From Agromyces ramosus (lineage in GTDB: Bacteria > Actinomycetota > Actinomycetes > Actinomycetales > Microbacteriaceae), in assembly GCF_004216665.1 (NCBI RefSeq), contig NZ_SGWY01000002.1, positions 1,056,350 to 1,120,349 of the forward strand: DNA of 64,000 nucleotides. The letters run 5' to 3'. The notes below the pieces were generated by a model. The model was not told where the DNA came from. It saw only the letters and a program-made list of their open reading frames with translations, and made no database searches. Shown piece after piece: positions 7,600 through 16,382 of the stretch (positions are counted from its first letter, which is position 1; every line of letters starts with the position of its first letter). The position numbers were made by a program, and so were the translations under genes.

Positions 7600-8530
7600 C
7601 CCCCGAGCGTAGGCGTGCGCGCTGAGCGGCGGCTGTGCCGCGCCCGGCGGCCGCGGGGTCGCGGACGCGGCGTCGCACCTGACCCGCCGCCACCCCGCCG
7701 ACGAGCAGGGCGCTGCCCGCGAGCTCGAGTGCGTTCGGAACCTGGCCGAGCAGCAGCGCCGCCGCGGCGAGGCCGACGGGCGGGGTGAGCAGGGCGAACG
7801 GGGCGACGAGCCCTGCCGGGTACTTGCCGAGCAGCATGTTCCAGATCGTGTAGCCCACGAGCGAGGCGAGACCCGCGGTGTAGGCGACGCTCGCGATCGT
7901 CGGCCAGCCGATCGTGGTGAACGCCTCGCCCACCGCCACCGGCCCGTCGAGGAGCAGGCTCATCCCGAGCACCGGGAGCGGCACCACGAGTGCCGACCAC
8001 ACCACGATGCCGAACCCGTTCGCACCGCCCGCCGATCGGGAGATCACATTGCCGACGCCCCAGCTGAGGCCCGCGGCGACGCAGACGAGCATGGGCACCA
8101 CGGCGCCGAATCCGGCCGCGCCGTCGAGCCGTCCGAGCGCGACCACGCCCAGGCCCCCGACCGCCAGCGCCGCGCCCGCGAGCTGCATGCGGGTGGGCCG
8201 CTCGCGCAGCACGACCGCACCGAGGGCGAGGGTGAAGATCATCTGGCACTGCAGCACCACGGCGGCGAGTCCTGCCGGCAGGCCGAGGTGCAGGGCCGTG
8301 AAGAGCAGGCCGAACTGGCCGGCGCTCATGAACAGCCCGATGCCCGCGATGACCCGCCACGGGGCATCCGGCTTCGGCACCAGGAACACGAGCGGCACGG
8401 CCACCAGCGCGAACCGGAGGGCCACCAGCACGAGCGGGAGCGTGTCTCGCAGGCCGAGGTCGATCGCCACGAAGTTCACGCCCCAGATGAGGGCCACGAG
8501 CGCACCGAGCAGGAGGTGTCGGGGGGTCAC
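7577..8530 (-). CDS. EamA-family (DMT) exporter
   Basis: A 317-residue drug/metabolite transporter with ten predicted transmembrane helices in two EamA repeats. The first begins LLLGALVALIWGVNFVAIDL and the second VPMLVCVAAGLSWGVGNVIS, both carrying the family's W-G motif. The GTG at 8530 is used because no closer in-frame start exists and the codons upstream fall in the shared regulatory region. Exporters of this subgroup often carry amino acids or their derivatives. It is divergent from a LysR regulator across about 70 bp, which suggests regulation by that protein. It overlaps the acyltransferase gene. Confidence 0.85.
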   Translation of the reverse strand: MTPRHLLLGALVALIWGVNFVAIDLGLRDTLPLVLVALRFALVAVPLVFLVPKPDAPWRVIAGIGLFMSAGQFGLLFTALHLGLPAGLAAVVLQCQMIFTLALGAVVLRERPTRMQLAGAALAVGGLGVVALGRLDGAAGFGAVVPMLVCVAAGLSWGVGNVISRSAGGANGFGIVVWSALVVPLPVLGMSLLLDGPVAVGEAFTTIGWPTIASVAYTAGLASLVGYTIWNMLLGKYPAGLVAPFALLTPPVGLAAAALLLGQVPNALELAGSALLVGGVAAGQVRRRVRDPAAAGRGTAAAQRARLRSGDDAWTLE

Positions 8531-8574
8531 GGCACCAGCCTCCCAGTGCAATCGATGCAGCACCAGTTCCGAAT

Positions 8575-8590
8575 CGTTGGCCTGACAACG
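8575..8590. promoter_or_regulatory. Candidate LysR operator between eamA-like and lysR-like genes
   Basis: CGTTG-GCCTGA-CAACG is a perfect interrupted palindrome, with flanking ATCG/CGAT extending it imperfectly. It abuts the -10 of the regulator and sits 45 bp from the exporter start, the usual place for a divergent LysR site. Confidence 0.55.
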
Positions 8591-8596
8591 TACGAT
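8591..8596 (+). promoter_or_regulatory. Leaderless -10 of the LysR regulator
   Basis: TACGAT ends 6 nt before the ATG at 8603. A TTCCGA 18 bp upstream could be the -35. The operator palindrome lies inside the spacer, consistent with autorepression. Confidence 0.55.
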
Positions 8597-8602
8597 TGCT
8601 TC

Positions 8603-9517
8603 ATGATCGATCTTCAGGGGCTTCGCGCCCTCGTGGCCGTCGATCGCGCCGGCTCCGTGGTCGCCGCGGCCGAACGGCTCGGCTACACGCCGTCGGCCGT
8701 CTCCCAGCAGGTCAAGAAGCTCGAGCGCGACCTCGACGCGGTGCTGCTCGAACGTCACGGCCGCGGGGTGCTGCTCACCGATCGCGGCCGGGCCCTCGCG
8801 GGCGAGGGCCGCGGGCTCCTCGACGGGCTCGAGCGGCTCGAGGCGCTCGCGGCGAGCGGTGCGAGGCCGTCGTCGCCGTTGCGCATCGCCTCGTTCTCGA
8901 CGGCCACGCGCGGCCTCGTCGCTCCCCTGCTGCGCGCGCTGGGCGATGACGAGGCCCCCGTGTTCGCCACGGTCACGAGCGTCGACCCGGTGGATGCGAT
9001 GGAGATGGTCGCCTCCGGCGTGGTCGACCTCGCCGTCGTGCACAACTGGAACTCGGTGCCGCTCGTCGCGCCCGCGCACGTGGCGACCGAGCACGTGTGC
9101 CATGACGAGGCCGACATCGTGCTCGCGGCCGGGCACCCGCTGGCGGGCAGGTCCGAGCTCGATCGCGCCGACCTCGTCGACGAGTCATGGGCGAGCACTC
9201 CCGCCGGCGCGATCTGCCACGAGGCCCTGATGCGCATCTTCGCCGACCTCGGCACCGTGCCGCGCGTGGTCGTCGAGGACCCCGACTTCGCCTCGCTCAT
9301 CGAACTGGCGCGCGAGGGCGTCGCGATCGCCCTGGTGCCGCGCCTCGGCCGCACTCCCCTGCCCGACGGAGCGGTCGCACGTCCGCTGCGCGACCACAGC
9401 CAGGTGCGGGAGGTGCGCGTCGCGTATCGTCGGTCCATGGCCGAGACGCCGGGGATCCGCCGTGCCGTGCGCCTGCTCGCCGACCAGGGTGCGGCCATCG
9501 CGCACGAGGCGGTCTGA
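8603..9517 (+). CDS. LysR-family transcriptional regulator
   Basis: A 304-residue LysR regulator. The N-terminal winged HTH is clear (LRALVAVDRAGSVVAAAERL, then YTPSAVSQQVKKLERDL), followed by LLERHGRGVLLTDRG and a periplasmic-binding-protein-like effector domain from about residue 90 (PLRIASFSTATRGLV). The co-inducer is unknown. Its position opposite the EamA exporter, with a palindrome between them, suggests it controls that exporter in response to an amino-acid-like ligand, as LysG does for LysE. That comparison is inference. Confidence 0.9.
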   Translation: MIDLQGLRALVAVDRAGSVVAAAERLGYTPSAVSQQVKKLERDLDAVLLERHGRGVLLTDRGRALAGEGRGLLDGLERLEALAASGARPSSPLRIASFSTATRGLVAPLLRALGDDEAPVFATVTSVDPVDAMEMVASGVVDLAVVHNWNSVPLVAPAHVATEHVCHDEADIVLAAGHPLAGRSELDRADLVDESWASTPAGAICHEALMRIFADLGTVPRVVVEDPDFASLIELAREGVAIALVPRLGRTPLPDGAVARPLRDHSQVREVRVAYRRSMAETPGIRRAVRLLADQGAAIAHEAV

Positions 9518-9531
9518 CGCGGATCGACGGC

Positions 9532-9557
9532 ACGCTGCGCGCCGGCCCCGGCAGCGT
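9532..9557. terminator. Hairpin between convergent genes
   Basis: ACGCTGC pairs with GCAGCGT around a GC-rich loop, in the 42-bp gap between the lysR-like and deazaflavin-reductase stops. Confidence 0.4.
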
Positions 9558-9559
9558 CG

Positions 9560-10066
9560 CTACATCGACGCGTGATGCGTGTCGGCCACCGGCTGCAGGC
9601 GGAACAACCGCACGACCCGGCCCGAGTCGCGCTCGTAGCCGCGGTAGCCGGGCCACTGCGCCTCGATGCGCGCCCAGGCGGCGTCGCGCTCGTCCTCGCC
9701 GATCAGGCTCGCCCGCACCGGCATGCGTCGACCGCGCACCGTGATCGACGCGTCGGGATGGGCGAGCAGGTTGTAGGTCCAGCCCGGATGACGCTCCTGG
9801 GCGAACGTGGTGCCGGCGACGATGGCCCGGCCTCGACCGTCGGCGGTGTACATGAGGTACGTGTCGCGGGGCTCCCCGGACTTCGCCCCGATCGTGTGCA
9901 GCACCAGCGACGGCACGAGCAGTCCGCTCAGCTGGACCCGGCCCCCGGTCAGGCGGGCGAGCAGCCGTTCGACGGGCGGAAGCAGGACCGGCCCGACCGC
10001 GCGGAAGAGGCTCGTGCGCGTCAGGGGCGCGATGACGGAGCGGACGATCTGCTGCACGGTGGCCAT
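9560..10066 (-). CDS. Deazaflavin (F420)-dependent nitroreductase family protein
   Basis: A 168-residue split-barrel protein of the Ddn/DUF385 family. Characteristic blocks are LHTIGAKSGEPRDTYLMYT, VAGTTFAQERHPGWTYNLLA (the G-x-x-x-x-P-x-W-x-x-N motif) and WPGYRGYERDSGRVVRLFRL. Members reduce quinones or activated substrates with F420H2; some use other deazaflavin or FMN cofactors. The ATG at 10066 is preferred over upstream in-frame codons because the family's N-terminal helix (MATVQQIVRSVIAPL) starts there. It faces the LysR gene. A second member of this family lies at 47.5 kb. Confidence 0.85.
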   Translation of the reverse strand: MATVQQIVRSVIAPLTRTSLFRAVGPVLLPPVERLLARLTGGRVQLSGLLVPSLVLHTIGAKSGEPRDTYLMYTADGRGRAIVAGTTFAQERHPGWTYNLLAHPDASITVRGRRMPVRASLIGEDERDAAWARIEAQWPGYRGYERDSGRVVRLFRLQPVADTHHASM

Positions 10067-10241
10067 CCGTCCATTCTCGTCGGCCGCGGGCACCCGCCGA
10101 AAGGGCGGCCGCCCGGCGCGTTGCGGATCGCTACCCCTGCGCACTCCCCGCGTCAATCCCTGTCGGTCTCAGACCGGCGGACCTACCGTGGAGATCGGCC
10201 GCCGCAGCCCGCGGGAACCGGCCCGAAGGATCGGAGGAGCC

Positions 10242-10460
10242 ATGTCCGACGCACTGCGCCCGGGAGAACCCGTCGAAGGCGAGTACACCGACTCCGAACT
10301 GCCGCTCGACGCCGAGCTCTCCAAGGACGAGTACGCGGCCGTCGAGGAGGTCGTCGAGGCGGACGACGACGGAACGGTGGACACCGAGGAGGTCGACGTC
10401 GAGATCATCGAGATCGACGACGGCTCCGAGTATCCGCCGAGGCGCGACACCGCGCTCTGA
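10242..10460 (+). CDS. Small acidic protein of unknown function
   Basis: A 72-residue, strongly acidic product (MSDALRPGEPVEGEYTDSEL, then a run rich in Glu/Asp around EEVDVEIIEIDDGSEY) with no Cys and no membrane segment. The start is well supported by GGAGGAG about 5 nt upstream. It is probably intrinsically disordered. It is monocistronic with a strong terminator. I do not recognise a characterised family; similar short acidic proteins are common in Microbacteriaceae. Confidence 0.65.
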   Translation: MSDALRPGEPVEGEYTDSELPLDAELSKDEYAAVEEVVEADDDGTVDTEEVDVEIIEIDDGSEYPPRRDTAL

Positions 10461-10465
10461 GAGCG

Positions 10466-10504
10466 GGTGCCGGCGTGCTGCTGCAGGGGCGGCACGCCGG
10501 CACC
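10466..10504 (+). terminator. Strong hairpin after the small acidic gene
   Basis: A perfect 13-bp stem (GGTGCCGGCGTGC with GCACGCCGGCACC) and a 13-nt loop, starting 5 nt after the stop codon. Confidence 0.7.
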
Positions 10505-10557
10505 GTCTGCGCGCCGCCGACGTCTGTTGCGGCGAATCCGCGATCACCCGCGCCGAC

Positions 10558-11619
10558 TCAGGCGTCCGCCCGGGCGGCCTCGCGCTCCTGATCGACGGCC
10601 TTCCGCGCCGCCGCGAGCTCCGTCGCGGCATCCGTCGCCCGGCGCTCCGCCCGCTGGAGCCGGCGCAACGCCAGCGTCGGCGACCCGTGGCGTGCATGCA
10701 CCCGGTCGTGCTCCTCGTCGACGCCGGCGACGATGAACGCGCCGGCGATGAGGATGACCTGGCTCGACAGGTTGATCCACAGCAGCAGGGCGATGAGCGA
10801 GCCGAACGACGCGAGCAGCGGGTTGTTCGTCGCGCCCGCGACGAACAGGCTGGAGAGCACCTGCAGCACGGTGAGGCCGGCGCCGCCGAGGAGTGCACCG
10901 CCCCACAGCGTGCGCGCGCTCGGCCGCAGGCCGGACAGCAGCCGGAACATCGCCGCGATCACGATCGCGTCGATCGCGAAGATCACGATCGTCGAGATGA
11001 CGCGCGTGACGACCTCGGAGACCGTGTCGCTCTCCGCGACGCCGAACCAGCCGAGGATCGTGCCGACCGCCGTCGTGCTGAAGAACGTGACGAACGCGGC
11101 GGCGGTCAACGCGGCGCCGAATCCGACGGCGAGCAGGAGGTCGCGCGCCAACACCCAGACGAAGAACGTCTGGTCGTCGGGCTGGTCCGCGAGGGTGCGG
11201 AACGCGATGCGCAGCGAGCCGACCGCCCCCATCGCCGCGCCGATGAGGCCGATCAGGGCGAGGATGCCGGCGATGCTGAGCGTGAGCGGCTGGATCAGGT
11301 CGTCGGGGTCGATGAGCCCGTCCTCGCCGATCAGGCCGGGGATGGCGGCGCCGATCGTGTCGACGAGGGCGTCCATCACCTCGGGACGCCCCGAGAGCCA
11401 GATGCCGCCGATCGCGAAGCCCAGGAACACGCCCGCGAACACCGAGAAGAGGGTGCGGTAGGTGATGCTGTCGGCGAGCATCGGTCCGTGGTGCTCGAGG
11501 AAGATGAACCAGGCGCGCACGGGCCGCAGCGCCAGCGCGCGAGCGGTCACCCGCCTGCCCCACGCGATGAGGCCGGCGAACGGCCCGCCCTTGCCCGCGT
11601 GCGCCTGCTCATCGCCCAT
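10558..11619 (-). CDS. YihY/BrkB-family inner-membrane protein
   Basis: A 353-residue member of the YihY (virulence factor BrkB) family with six transmembrane helices. The family start FLEHHGPMLADSITYRTLFS is present at about residues 40-60, followed by the long hydrophobic core (LTLSIAGILALIGLIGAAMG and later VVTRVISTIVIFAIDAIVIA). The C-terminal 60 residues are charged and helical (LRRLQRAERRATDAATELAA), probably a cytoplasmic coiled coil. The function of the family is unsettled. A TAGCCT box lies 6 nt before the ATG. Confidence 0.88.
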   Translation of the reverse strand: MGDEQAHAGKGGPFAGLIAWGRRVTARALALRPVRAWFIFLEHHGPMLADSITYRTLFSVFAGVFLGFAIGGIWLSGRPEVMDALVDTIGAAIPGLIGEDGLIDPDDLIQPLTLSIAGILALIGLIGAAMGAVGSLRIAFRTLADQPDDQTFFVWVLARDLLLAVGFGAALTAAAFVTFFSTTAVGTILGWFGVAESDTVSEVVTRVISTIVIFAIDAIVIAAMFRLLSGLRPSARTLWGGALLGGAGLTVLQVLSSLFVAGATNNPLLASFGSLIALLLWINLSSQVILIAGAFIVAGVDEEHDRVHARHGSPTLALRRLQRAERRATDAATELAAARKAVDQEREAARADA

Positions 11620-11802
11620 CCCGTCAGGCTATCGAGGGCCGGATGCCCGCGCAGGTGCTTGACAGCCGACGACGACGGGGCAGGTCGGCACCGCGGTTTC
11701 GGCCGGCGTCACGGCGTCACGGCGTCCGCGATGGCGGCGATGCACGGAGCGGAGCGCGGCCGCGCCGCCTACATTTGACGTCACACCCACGGAGGAGCGC
11801 AG

Positions 11803-13389
11803 ATGGAAGGCCTGGTCCTCGTGGTGGTGCTCGGCGCCACCATCCTCGGCGGCGGGATGCTCGCACAGCGGATCCCGGTGCCGGCACCCCTCATCCTGCT
11901 CGTCGCAGGAGCGGGGCTCAGCTTCGTGCCCGGGATCGACGTGGAACTGCCGCCCGAACTCGTGCTGCTGCTGTTCCTGCCGGCCCTGCTCTACTGGGAG
12001 TCGCTGAACACCTCCCTCCGCGAGATCCGCGACAACCTGCGCATCATCGTGCTCCTGGCCGTGGGGCTGGTGTTCGTCACGGCGTTCGCCATCGCCTGGC
12101 TCGCCTCCGCGTTCGGGCTGCCGTGGCCGATGGCGCTCGCGCTCGGTGCGATCCTGTCGCCGACGGATGCCACGGCCGTCGCTGCCGTCGTGCGTCGCCT
12201 CCCGCGCCGCCAGGGCACGATCCTCCGGGCGGAGAGCCTCCTGAACGACGGCACCGCCCTCGTGCTCTACGCCGTCGCGGTCGGGGCGGCCACGGCCGGC
12301 GCGTCGATCACCTTCGTGAGCCTCTCCGCGCAGTTCCTGTACGCCTATGCGGTCGGCATCCTGATCGGCCTCGCGATCGGCTTCGCCGCGTACCAGGTGC
12401 GGAAGCTGTTCCGCGGTGATCGACTCCTCAGCGGCACCCTCAGCGTCCTCACCCCGTTCGTGGCGTACCTGCCCGCCGAGCTCGTCGGGGCATCCGGGGT
12501 CGTCGCCGTGGTCGTGTGCGGCCTGGTCATCAGCCAGGTCGGCCCGCGCATCATCACCGCCGCGACGCGCGCGCAGACCTTCGGCTTCTGGCAGCTCGCG
12601 AGCTACGTGCTCAACGGCGCCCTCTTCGTGCTGATCGGGCTCGAGCTGAAGCCGGTGCTCGACGGGCTCGGACCCGCATGGCCGAGCGCACTCCTCTTCG
12701 GGCTCGCCTGCGCCGTGGGGGTGATGGCGGTGCGCCTGCTCTGGGGCGTCACCACGCCGTACCTGATCCGGCTCGTCGACCGGCGGCCCGTGCAGCGCAC
12801 GCGGCGCGTGGGATTCCGCCAGCGGTTCCCGATCAGCTGGGCCGGATTCCGCGGGGCCGTGTCGCTGGCCGCCGCGCTCGCCCTGCCGCAGCAGACCGCG
12901 AGCGGCGATCCGCTGCCGGGGCGCGACCTGGTGATCGCGGTGACCTTCGTGGTGATCCTGTTCACGCTCGTCGTCCAGGGACTCACGCTCCCGGCGGTCG
13001 TGCGGTGGTCGGGTCTCGGCCGGGACCCCAGGGAGTTCGACGAGGAGCTGCTCGGCGAGCAGGCGATGCTGCGCGCGGCGCTCGATGCGCTCCCCGTCGC
13101 CGCCGGCGAGCTCGGCACGAGTCCCCCGATCGTCGACGGCCTGCGCGCCGCCTACGAGGATCGCCTCCAGCTCATCCACCGGGAGGAGGGCCGGCCGGAA
13201 GCCGCGGCGCGCGATGCGAGCGCGCGCGACGAGGAGGACGCCCTCCACCTCGCGATCCTGCCCGCCAAGCGCGCCGCGCTGTTCGCGCTCCGGCACGAGC
13301 GGCGCATCGACGACGTCATCCTCCGCCGCCTGCAGTCGCGGATCGACCTCGAGGAGCTGCGTCTCTCAGCGCCGCCCGACGACGACTGA
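11803..13389 (+). CDS. CPA1 Na+/H+ antiporter, first copy
   Basis: The 528-residue product has about twelve membrane helices (residues 1-400) and a cytoplasmic Arg/Glu-rich tail. Family motifs are LPALLYWESLNTSLREI, the ion-binding ALGAILSPTDATAVAAVVRR, LRAESLLNDGTALVLYA and FRGAVSLAAALALPQ. It exchanges Na+ (or K+) for H+ across the plasma membrane in pH and salt homeostasis. The start follows GGAGGAG (CACGGAGGAGCGCAG-ATG). A second, diverged copy lies 1.2 kb away on the other strand, with the transglycosylase gene between them. Confidence 0.9.
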   Translation: MEGLVLVVVLGATILGGGMLAQRIPVPAPLILLVAGAGLSFVPGIDVELPPELVLLLFLPALLYWESLNTSLREIRDNLRIIVLLAVGLVFVTAFAIAWLASAFGLPWPMALALGAILSPTDATAVAAVVRRLPRRQGTILRAESLLNDGTALVLYAVAVGAATAGASITFVSLSAQFLYAYAVGILIGLAIGFAAYQVRKLFRGDRLLSGTLSVLTPFVAYLPAELVGASGVVAVVVCGLVISQVGPRIITAATRAQTFGFWQLASYVLNGALFVLIGLELKPVLDGLGPAWPSALLFGLACAVGVMAVRLLWGVTTPYLIRLVDRRPVQRTRRVGFRQRFPISWAGFRGAVSLAAALALPQQTASGDPLPGRDLVIAVTFVVILFTLVVQGLTLPAVVRWSGLGRDPREFDEELLGEQAMLRAALDALPVAAGELGTSPPIVDGLRAAYEDRLQLIHREEGRPEAAARDASARDEEDALHLAILPAKRAALFALRHERRIDDVILRRLQSRIDLEELRLSAPPDDD

Positions 13390-13393
13390 ACGC

Positions 13394-13427
13394 GAACGCC
13401 CCCGGCGGTGGACCGTCGGGGGCGTTC
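13394..13427. terminator. Bidirectional terminator, nearly continuous 16-bp stem
   Basis: GAACGCCCCCG pairs with CGGGGGCGTTC, and CGGT/ACCG extend the stem inward. It lies between the convergent antiporter and transglycosylase stops. Confidence 0.75.
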
Positions 13428-13452
13428 GGGTCGCGACGAGGTCGCGGCCGGA

Positions 13453-14364
13453 TCAGTACCAGCCCTGCGAGTTGAACGTGTCCCACGCGCCGCACGGCGT
13501 GCCGTAGCGGCCGGAGATGTAGCCGAGGCCCCACGAGATCTGCGTGGCGGGGTTGGTCTGCCAGTCGGCTCCGGCCGTGGCCATCTTGCTGCCGGGCAGC
13601 GCCTGCGGGATCCCGTACGCGCCGCTCGGGTTGGACGCGTACACGTTCCATCCCGACTCGTGGTTCCAGAGCTCGACGAGGCAGCCGAACTGGTCGTCGC
13701 CCCAGCCGCGGGCAAGGAGCATGTCACGGGCGATGGCCTGCGCCGCGGACGGATTCGCCGGGGCGCCGGGCCGCGAGCTCGACGAGGACGAGGACGACTC
13801 CTCGGCTGCGGCTGCGGCCGCGGCCTCCGCGGCGGCCTTCGCGGCAGCGGCGGCAGCGGCCTGCTCGGCGGCCACCCGGTCGGCCTCCGCGACGGCGCCG
13901 CGCACGCTCTCCGCGTGCACCATCGTCGAGTCGACGAGGGCGAAGACGCGCTCGGGAGCGAGCAGCTCGTAGTCGTCGAGGGCGGCGACGGAGGCCGCGA
14001 GCGCGGTGGCGTCGGCCTTGCCCTGCGCGGCGGCGATCGTGTCGCCGGCGCCCGCGAGGGCGTCCTCGGCCTGCTTCACGGCGCGGGCCTCGAGGATGCC
14101 GCCGTGGGCGTCGAGCTGCTGCACGTCCATGTTCGCGGCATCCGCGAGCGCCCTGGTCTCGGCGACCCGGTCGTTCTGCGCGGCGACGGCGCCTTGGACC
14201 ACGAAGCCCGTGCCGACCATCGCGCCGATGGCCGCGACGGCGCCTGCGGCGATGAGTGGTCCGCGTCGCCAGCCCGTGGGGCTGCGCCTCGCCCGGCGGG
14301 GTGCCGCCTCGGTTCGGACCGCTTCGGTTGAGTTCTCAGGAGTGGAGGAAGGCTGGTTCTGCAT
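13453..14364 (-). CDS. Membrane-anchored lytic-transglycosylase-like (SLT) protein
   Basis: A 303-residue exported protein. A basic N terminus (PRRARRSPTGWRRG) leads into one hydrophobic segment at residues 34-58, then an Ala-rich helical stalk with a Ser run of eight around residue 208, and a C-terminal lysozyme-like SLT domain: CLVELWNHESGWNVYASNPS with the catalytic Glu in HES, GAYGIPQALPG and WGLGYISGRYGTPCGAWD. It should cleave or bind peptidoglycan outside the membrane, as in resuscitation-promoting and aggregation-promoting proteins. The ATG at 14364 is used since upstream codons lie in a structured leader. The 230-bp upstream gap holds hairpins and a palindrome. Confidence 0.85.
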   Translation of the reverse strand: MQNQPSSTPENSTEAVRTEAAPRRARRSPTGWRRGPLIAAGAVAAIGAMVGTGFVVQGAVAAQNDRVAETRALADAANMDVQQLDAHGGILEARAVKQAEDALAGAGDTIAAAQGKADATALAASVAALDDYELLAPERVFALVDSTMVHAESVRGAVAEADRVAAEQAAAAAAAKAAAEAAAAAAAEESSSSSSSSRPGAPANPSAAQAIARDMLLARGWGDDQFGCLVELWNHESGWNVYASNPSGAYGIPQALPGSKMATAGADWQTNPATQISWGLGYISGRYGTPCGAWDTFNSQGWY

Positions 14365-14545
14365 GACTTTCACGGGTGCGGACCGCGAGGCACGTGGCCA
14401 CTCGATCCTTGCTCGACGTTCCTCGGACGCGGGGGCGCCCGGGCGAAGTGGCCAGTCTGACGACCTGTTCTGTGCGAATCCGCACATGTTCCTGTGAATG
14501 TCATCAGTGGTATTGACGATGACTCGATTATCACGTTCTGATAAC
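14365..14545 (-). promoter_or_regulatory. Long structured leader and palindrome upstream of the SLT gene
   Basis: A perfect palindrome TTATCA-N5-TGATAA (14528-14544) includes a minus-strand GATAAT that could be the -10, about 165 nt from the ATG. The leader then holds an 8-bp inverted repeat: AGTGGCC lies about 35 nt from the ATG and pairs with GGCCACT about 45 nt further upstream. No known riboswitch consensus was recognised. The palindrome may instead be a repressor site. Confidence 0.45.
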
Positions 14546-14595
14546 GCAGCCCTCGCACGGCGCCGCCGGCCCTGCCGTGCCCCGGATGCCTCGGC

Positions 14596-16311
14596 TCACG
14601 CCTCGTCGCGGTGCTCCTCGCGCAGCTCGATGCTGATCTGGTCGGCGTCGAGCGTCTCGAGCACGCCGGTCAGCACCGACGCGCTGAACGTCCCGTCGTC
14701 GCGGGCCGTGAGGAGCGCCTCCCGCTGCGCGTGGATGATCTCCAGCCGGAGCGCCCGGTGCAGCTCGCGATCCGTCCCCGGGTCGCCATCGATGTGCCCG
14801 GGTCCACCGTCGGCTGCCGCGCGTGCCTCGCGATGCTCACGCACGACGTCGTCGGCGACGCGGCGCAGGATCCCGAGCAGCTCGGCGTGCTCGGCGCGTG
14901 CGGCCTCGCGGTCGACGCCCGCGGGCTTGACGAGCCGCACGATCCACGGCAGCGTGCCGCCCTGGATGAGGAGCGATCCCGTGGCGACGAGGAAGGCGAT
15001 GAAGATCACGAGCGACCGGTCGGGCGTTCCCTGCGGCAGCGTCTGCGCGGCCGCGAGCGTGACCGCGCCGCGCATACCGGCCCACACGATGACGGTGCCC
15101 TCGCGCCACCCGAGCGGCTCCGCCACGAAGTAGTCGATGTCGGCGACCTTGCGCCGGATCCGGGACCGGAAGCGGCCGAGCGAGGCGGCGGAGAGCTCGC
15201 GACCCGGTCGGCCCCTCCCCGGTGCGCCCCGGGGGTCGGGCGCGGTGATCGCGCCGAGCTCCGCCGTGTCGAGCCGTTCCTGGAACGCGGTGAGCCTGGG
15301 TTTCATGCTGGCGCCCCTGCGGGAGCTGCGTCGCTGCAGGCCGAGCATCGGGAACACGAACAGCGCTCGCACCACGATCACCGCGAGCAGCGTGATGGCC
15401 GCGACACGACCGCCGAGCTCGATGCCCCGGGTCTCGTTCGTGAGGTCGCCGAGGATGGCCGACATCTCGAGGCCCATGACCAGGAAGACCGCGCCCTCGA
15501 GGATCAGCTCGATCGTGCGCCAGTTCTGCACGTCCGACATCCGGTGCTGCGGCGACAGGCTCCGGATCGCACCGCGCCCGGTCACGAGCCCGGCGACCAC
15601 GGCGGCGACGAGGCCGGATGCCCCGAGCACCTCGCTCGGCACGGAGGCGAGGAACGGCACCGTGAAGGAGATGACGGTGTTCACCGTGGCATCCGTGACC
15701 CGGGAGCGAAGCCACAGGTTGCCCTTGCCGACGAGGTACCCGATCACGACCGCGACCACGACGGCGAAGACGAAGTCGCCGAGGATCTCCCAGAACGAGA
15801 CCGCGGCGGCCGTCGCGGCGATCGCCGAGCGCAGCAGCACCAGTGCGGTGGCGTCGTTCAGCAGGCTCTCGCCCTCGAGCACCGTGACGATGCGGGGCGT
15901 GACGCCCACGCGCTTCACGATCGACGTGGCCACGGCATCGGTCGGGCTCACGATCGCGCCGAGGGCGATGCCGGCCGCGAGGCTGAGGCCCGGGACGATC
16001 CATGTGAAGAGCAGCCCGAGTGCGACGGAGCTCACCACGACGAGCGACACCGACAGGCCGCTGATCGCGCCGAACTCCCGCCGGAACTCCATGGACGGCA
16101 TCGAGACCGATGCGGAGTACAGGAGCGGGGGCAGCACGCCGGCGATGATCCACTCGGGATCGATCTCCACGTCGGGCACGAACGGGAGGAAGCTCACGAG
16201 GATGCCCACGATGACGAGCAGCAGCGGGGCCGAGAAGCCCAGCTTCGGGCCGATCGCCGTCGCCCCGGCGATGCCGAGGAGTCCGAGGACGGCGACGACC
16301 AAGAGCTCCAC
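14596..16311 (-). CDS. CPA1 Na+/H+ antiporter, second copy
   Basis: A 571-residue paralogue of the 11.8-kb antiporter: VLPPLLYSASVSMPSMEFRR, AGIALGAIVSPTDAVATSIV, VLEGESLLNDATALVLLRSA and WAGMRGAVTLAAAQTLPQG. A polar cytoplasmic insert of roughly 70 residues (MKPRLTAFQERLDTAELGAI onwards) sits before the last helices, and a long His/Arg/Glu tail follows. The start is the GTG at 16311, preceded by GGGGAGGTGGAGG; a GTG at 16320 is too close to that site. The tail and insert differ from the first copy, suggesting different regulation or ion preference. Confidence 0.88.
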   Translation of the reverse strand: MELLVVAVLGLLGIAGATAIGPKLGFSAPLLLVIVGILVSFLPFVPDVEIDPEWIIAGVLPPLLYSASVSMPSMEFRREFGAISGLSVSLVVVSSVALGLLFTWIVPGLSLAAGIALGAIVSPTDAVATSIVKRVGVTPRIVTVLEGESLLNDATALVLLRSAIAATAAAVSFWEILGDFVFAVVVAVVIGYLVGKGNLWLRSRVTDATVNTVISFTVPFLASVPSEVLGASGLVAAVVAGLVTGRGAIRSLSPQHRMSDVQNWRTIELILEGAVFLVMGLEMSAILGDLTNETRGIELGGRVAAITLLAVIVVRALFVFPMLGLQRRSSRRGASMKPRLTAFQERLDTAELGAITAPDPRGAPGRGRPGRELSAASLGRFRSRIRRKVADIDYFVAEPLGWREGTVIVWAGMRGAVTLAAAQTLPQGTPDRSLVIFIAFLVATGSLLIQGGTLPWIVRLVKPAGVDREAARAEHAELLGILRRVADDVVREHREARAAADGGPGHIDGDPGTDRELHRALRLEIIHAQREALLTARDDGTFSASVLTGVLETLDADQISIELREEHRDEA

Positions 16312-16382
16312 GGCCTCCACCTCCCCGACGCGCCTGTCGCAAGTCTGGCGCAACACCGAGCCGCGGCGCGACGACGGAGCCG

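Noticed and set aside
14365..14545. c-di-AMP (ydaO) riboswitch before the SLT gene
   Set aside because: The leader is structured, but I could not match the consensus cores, so only a structured leader is reported.
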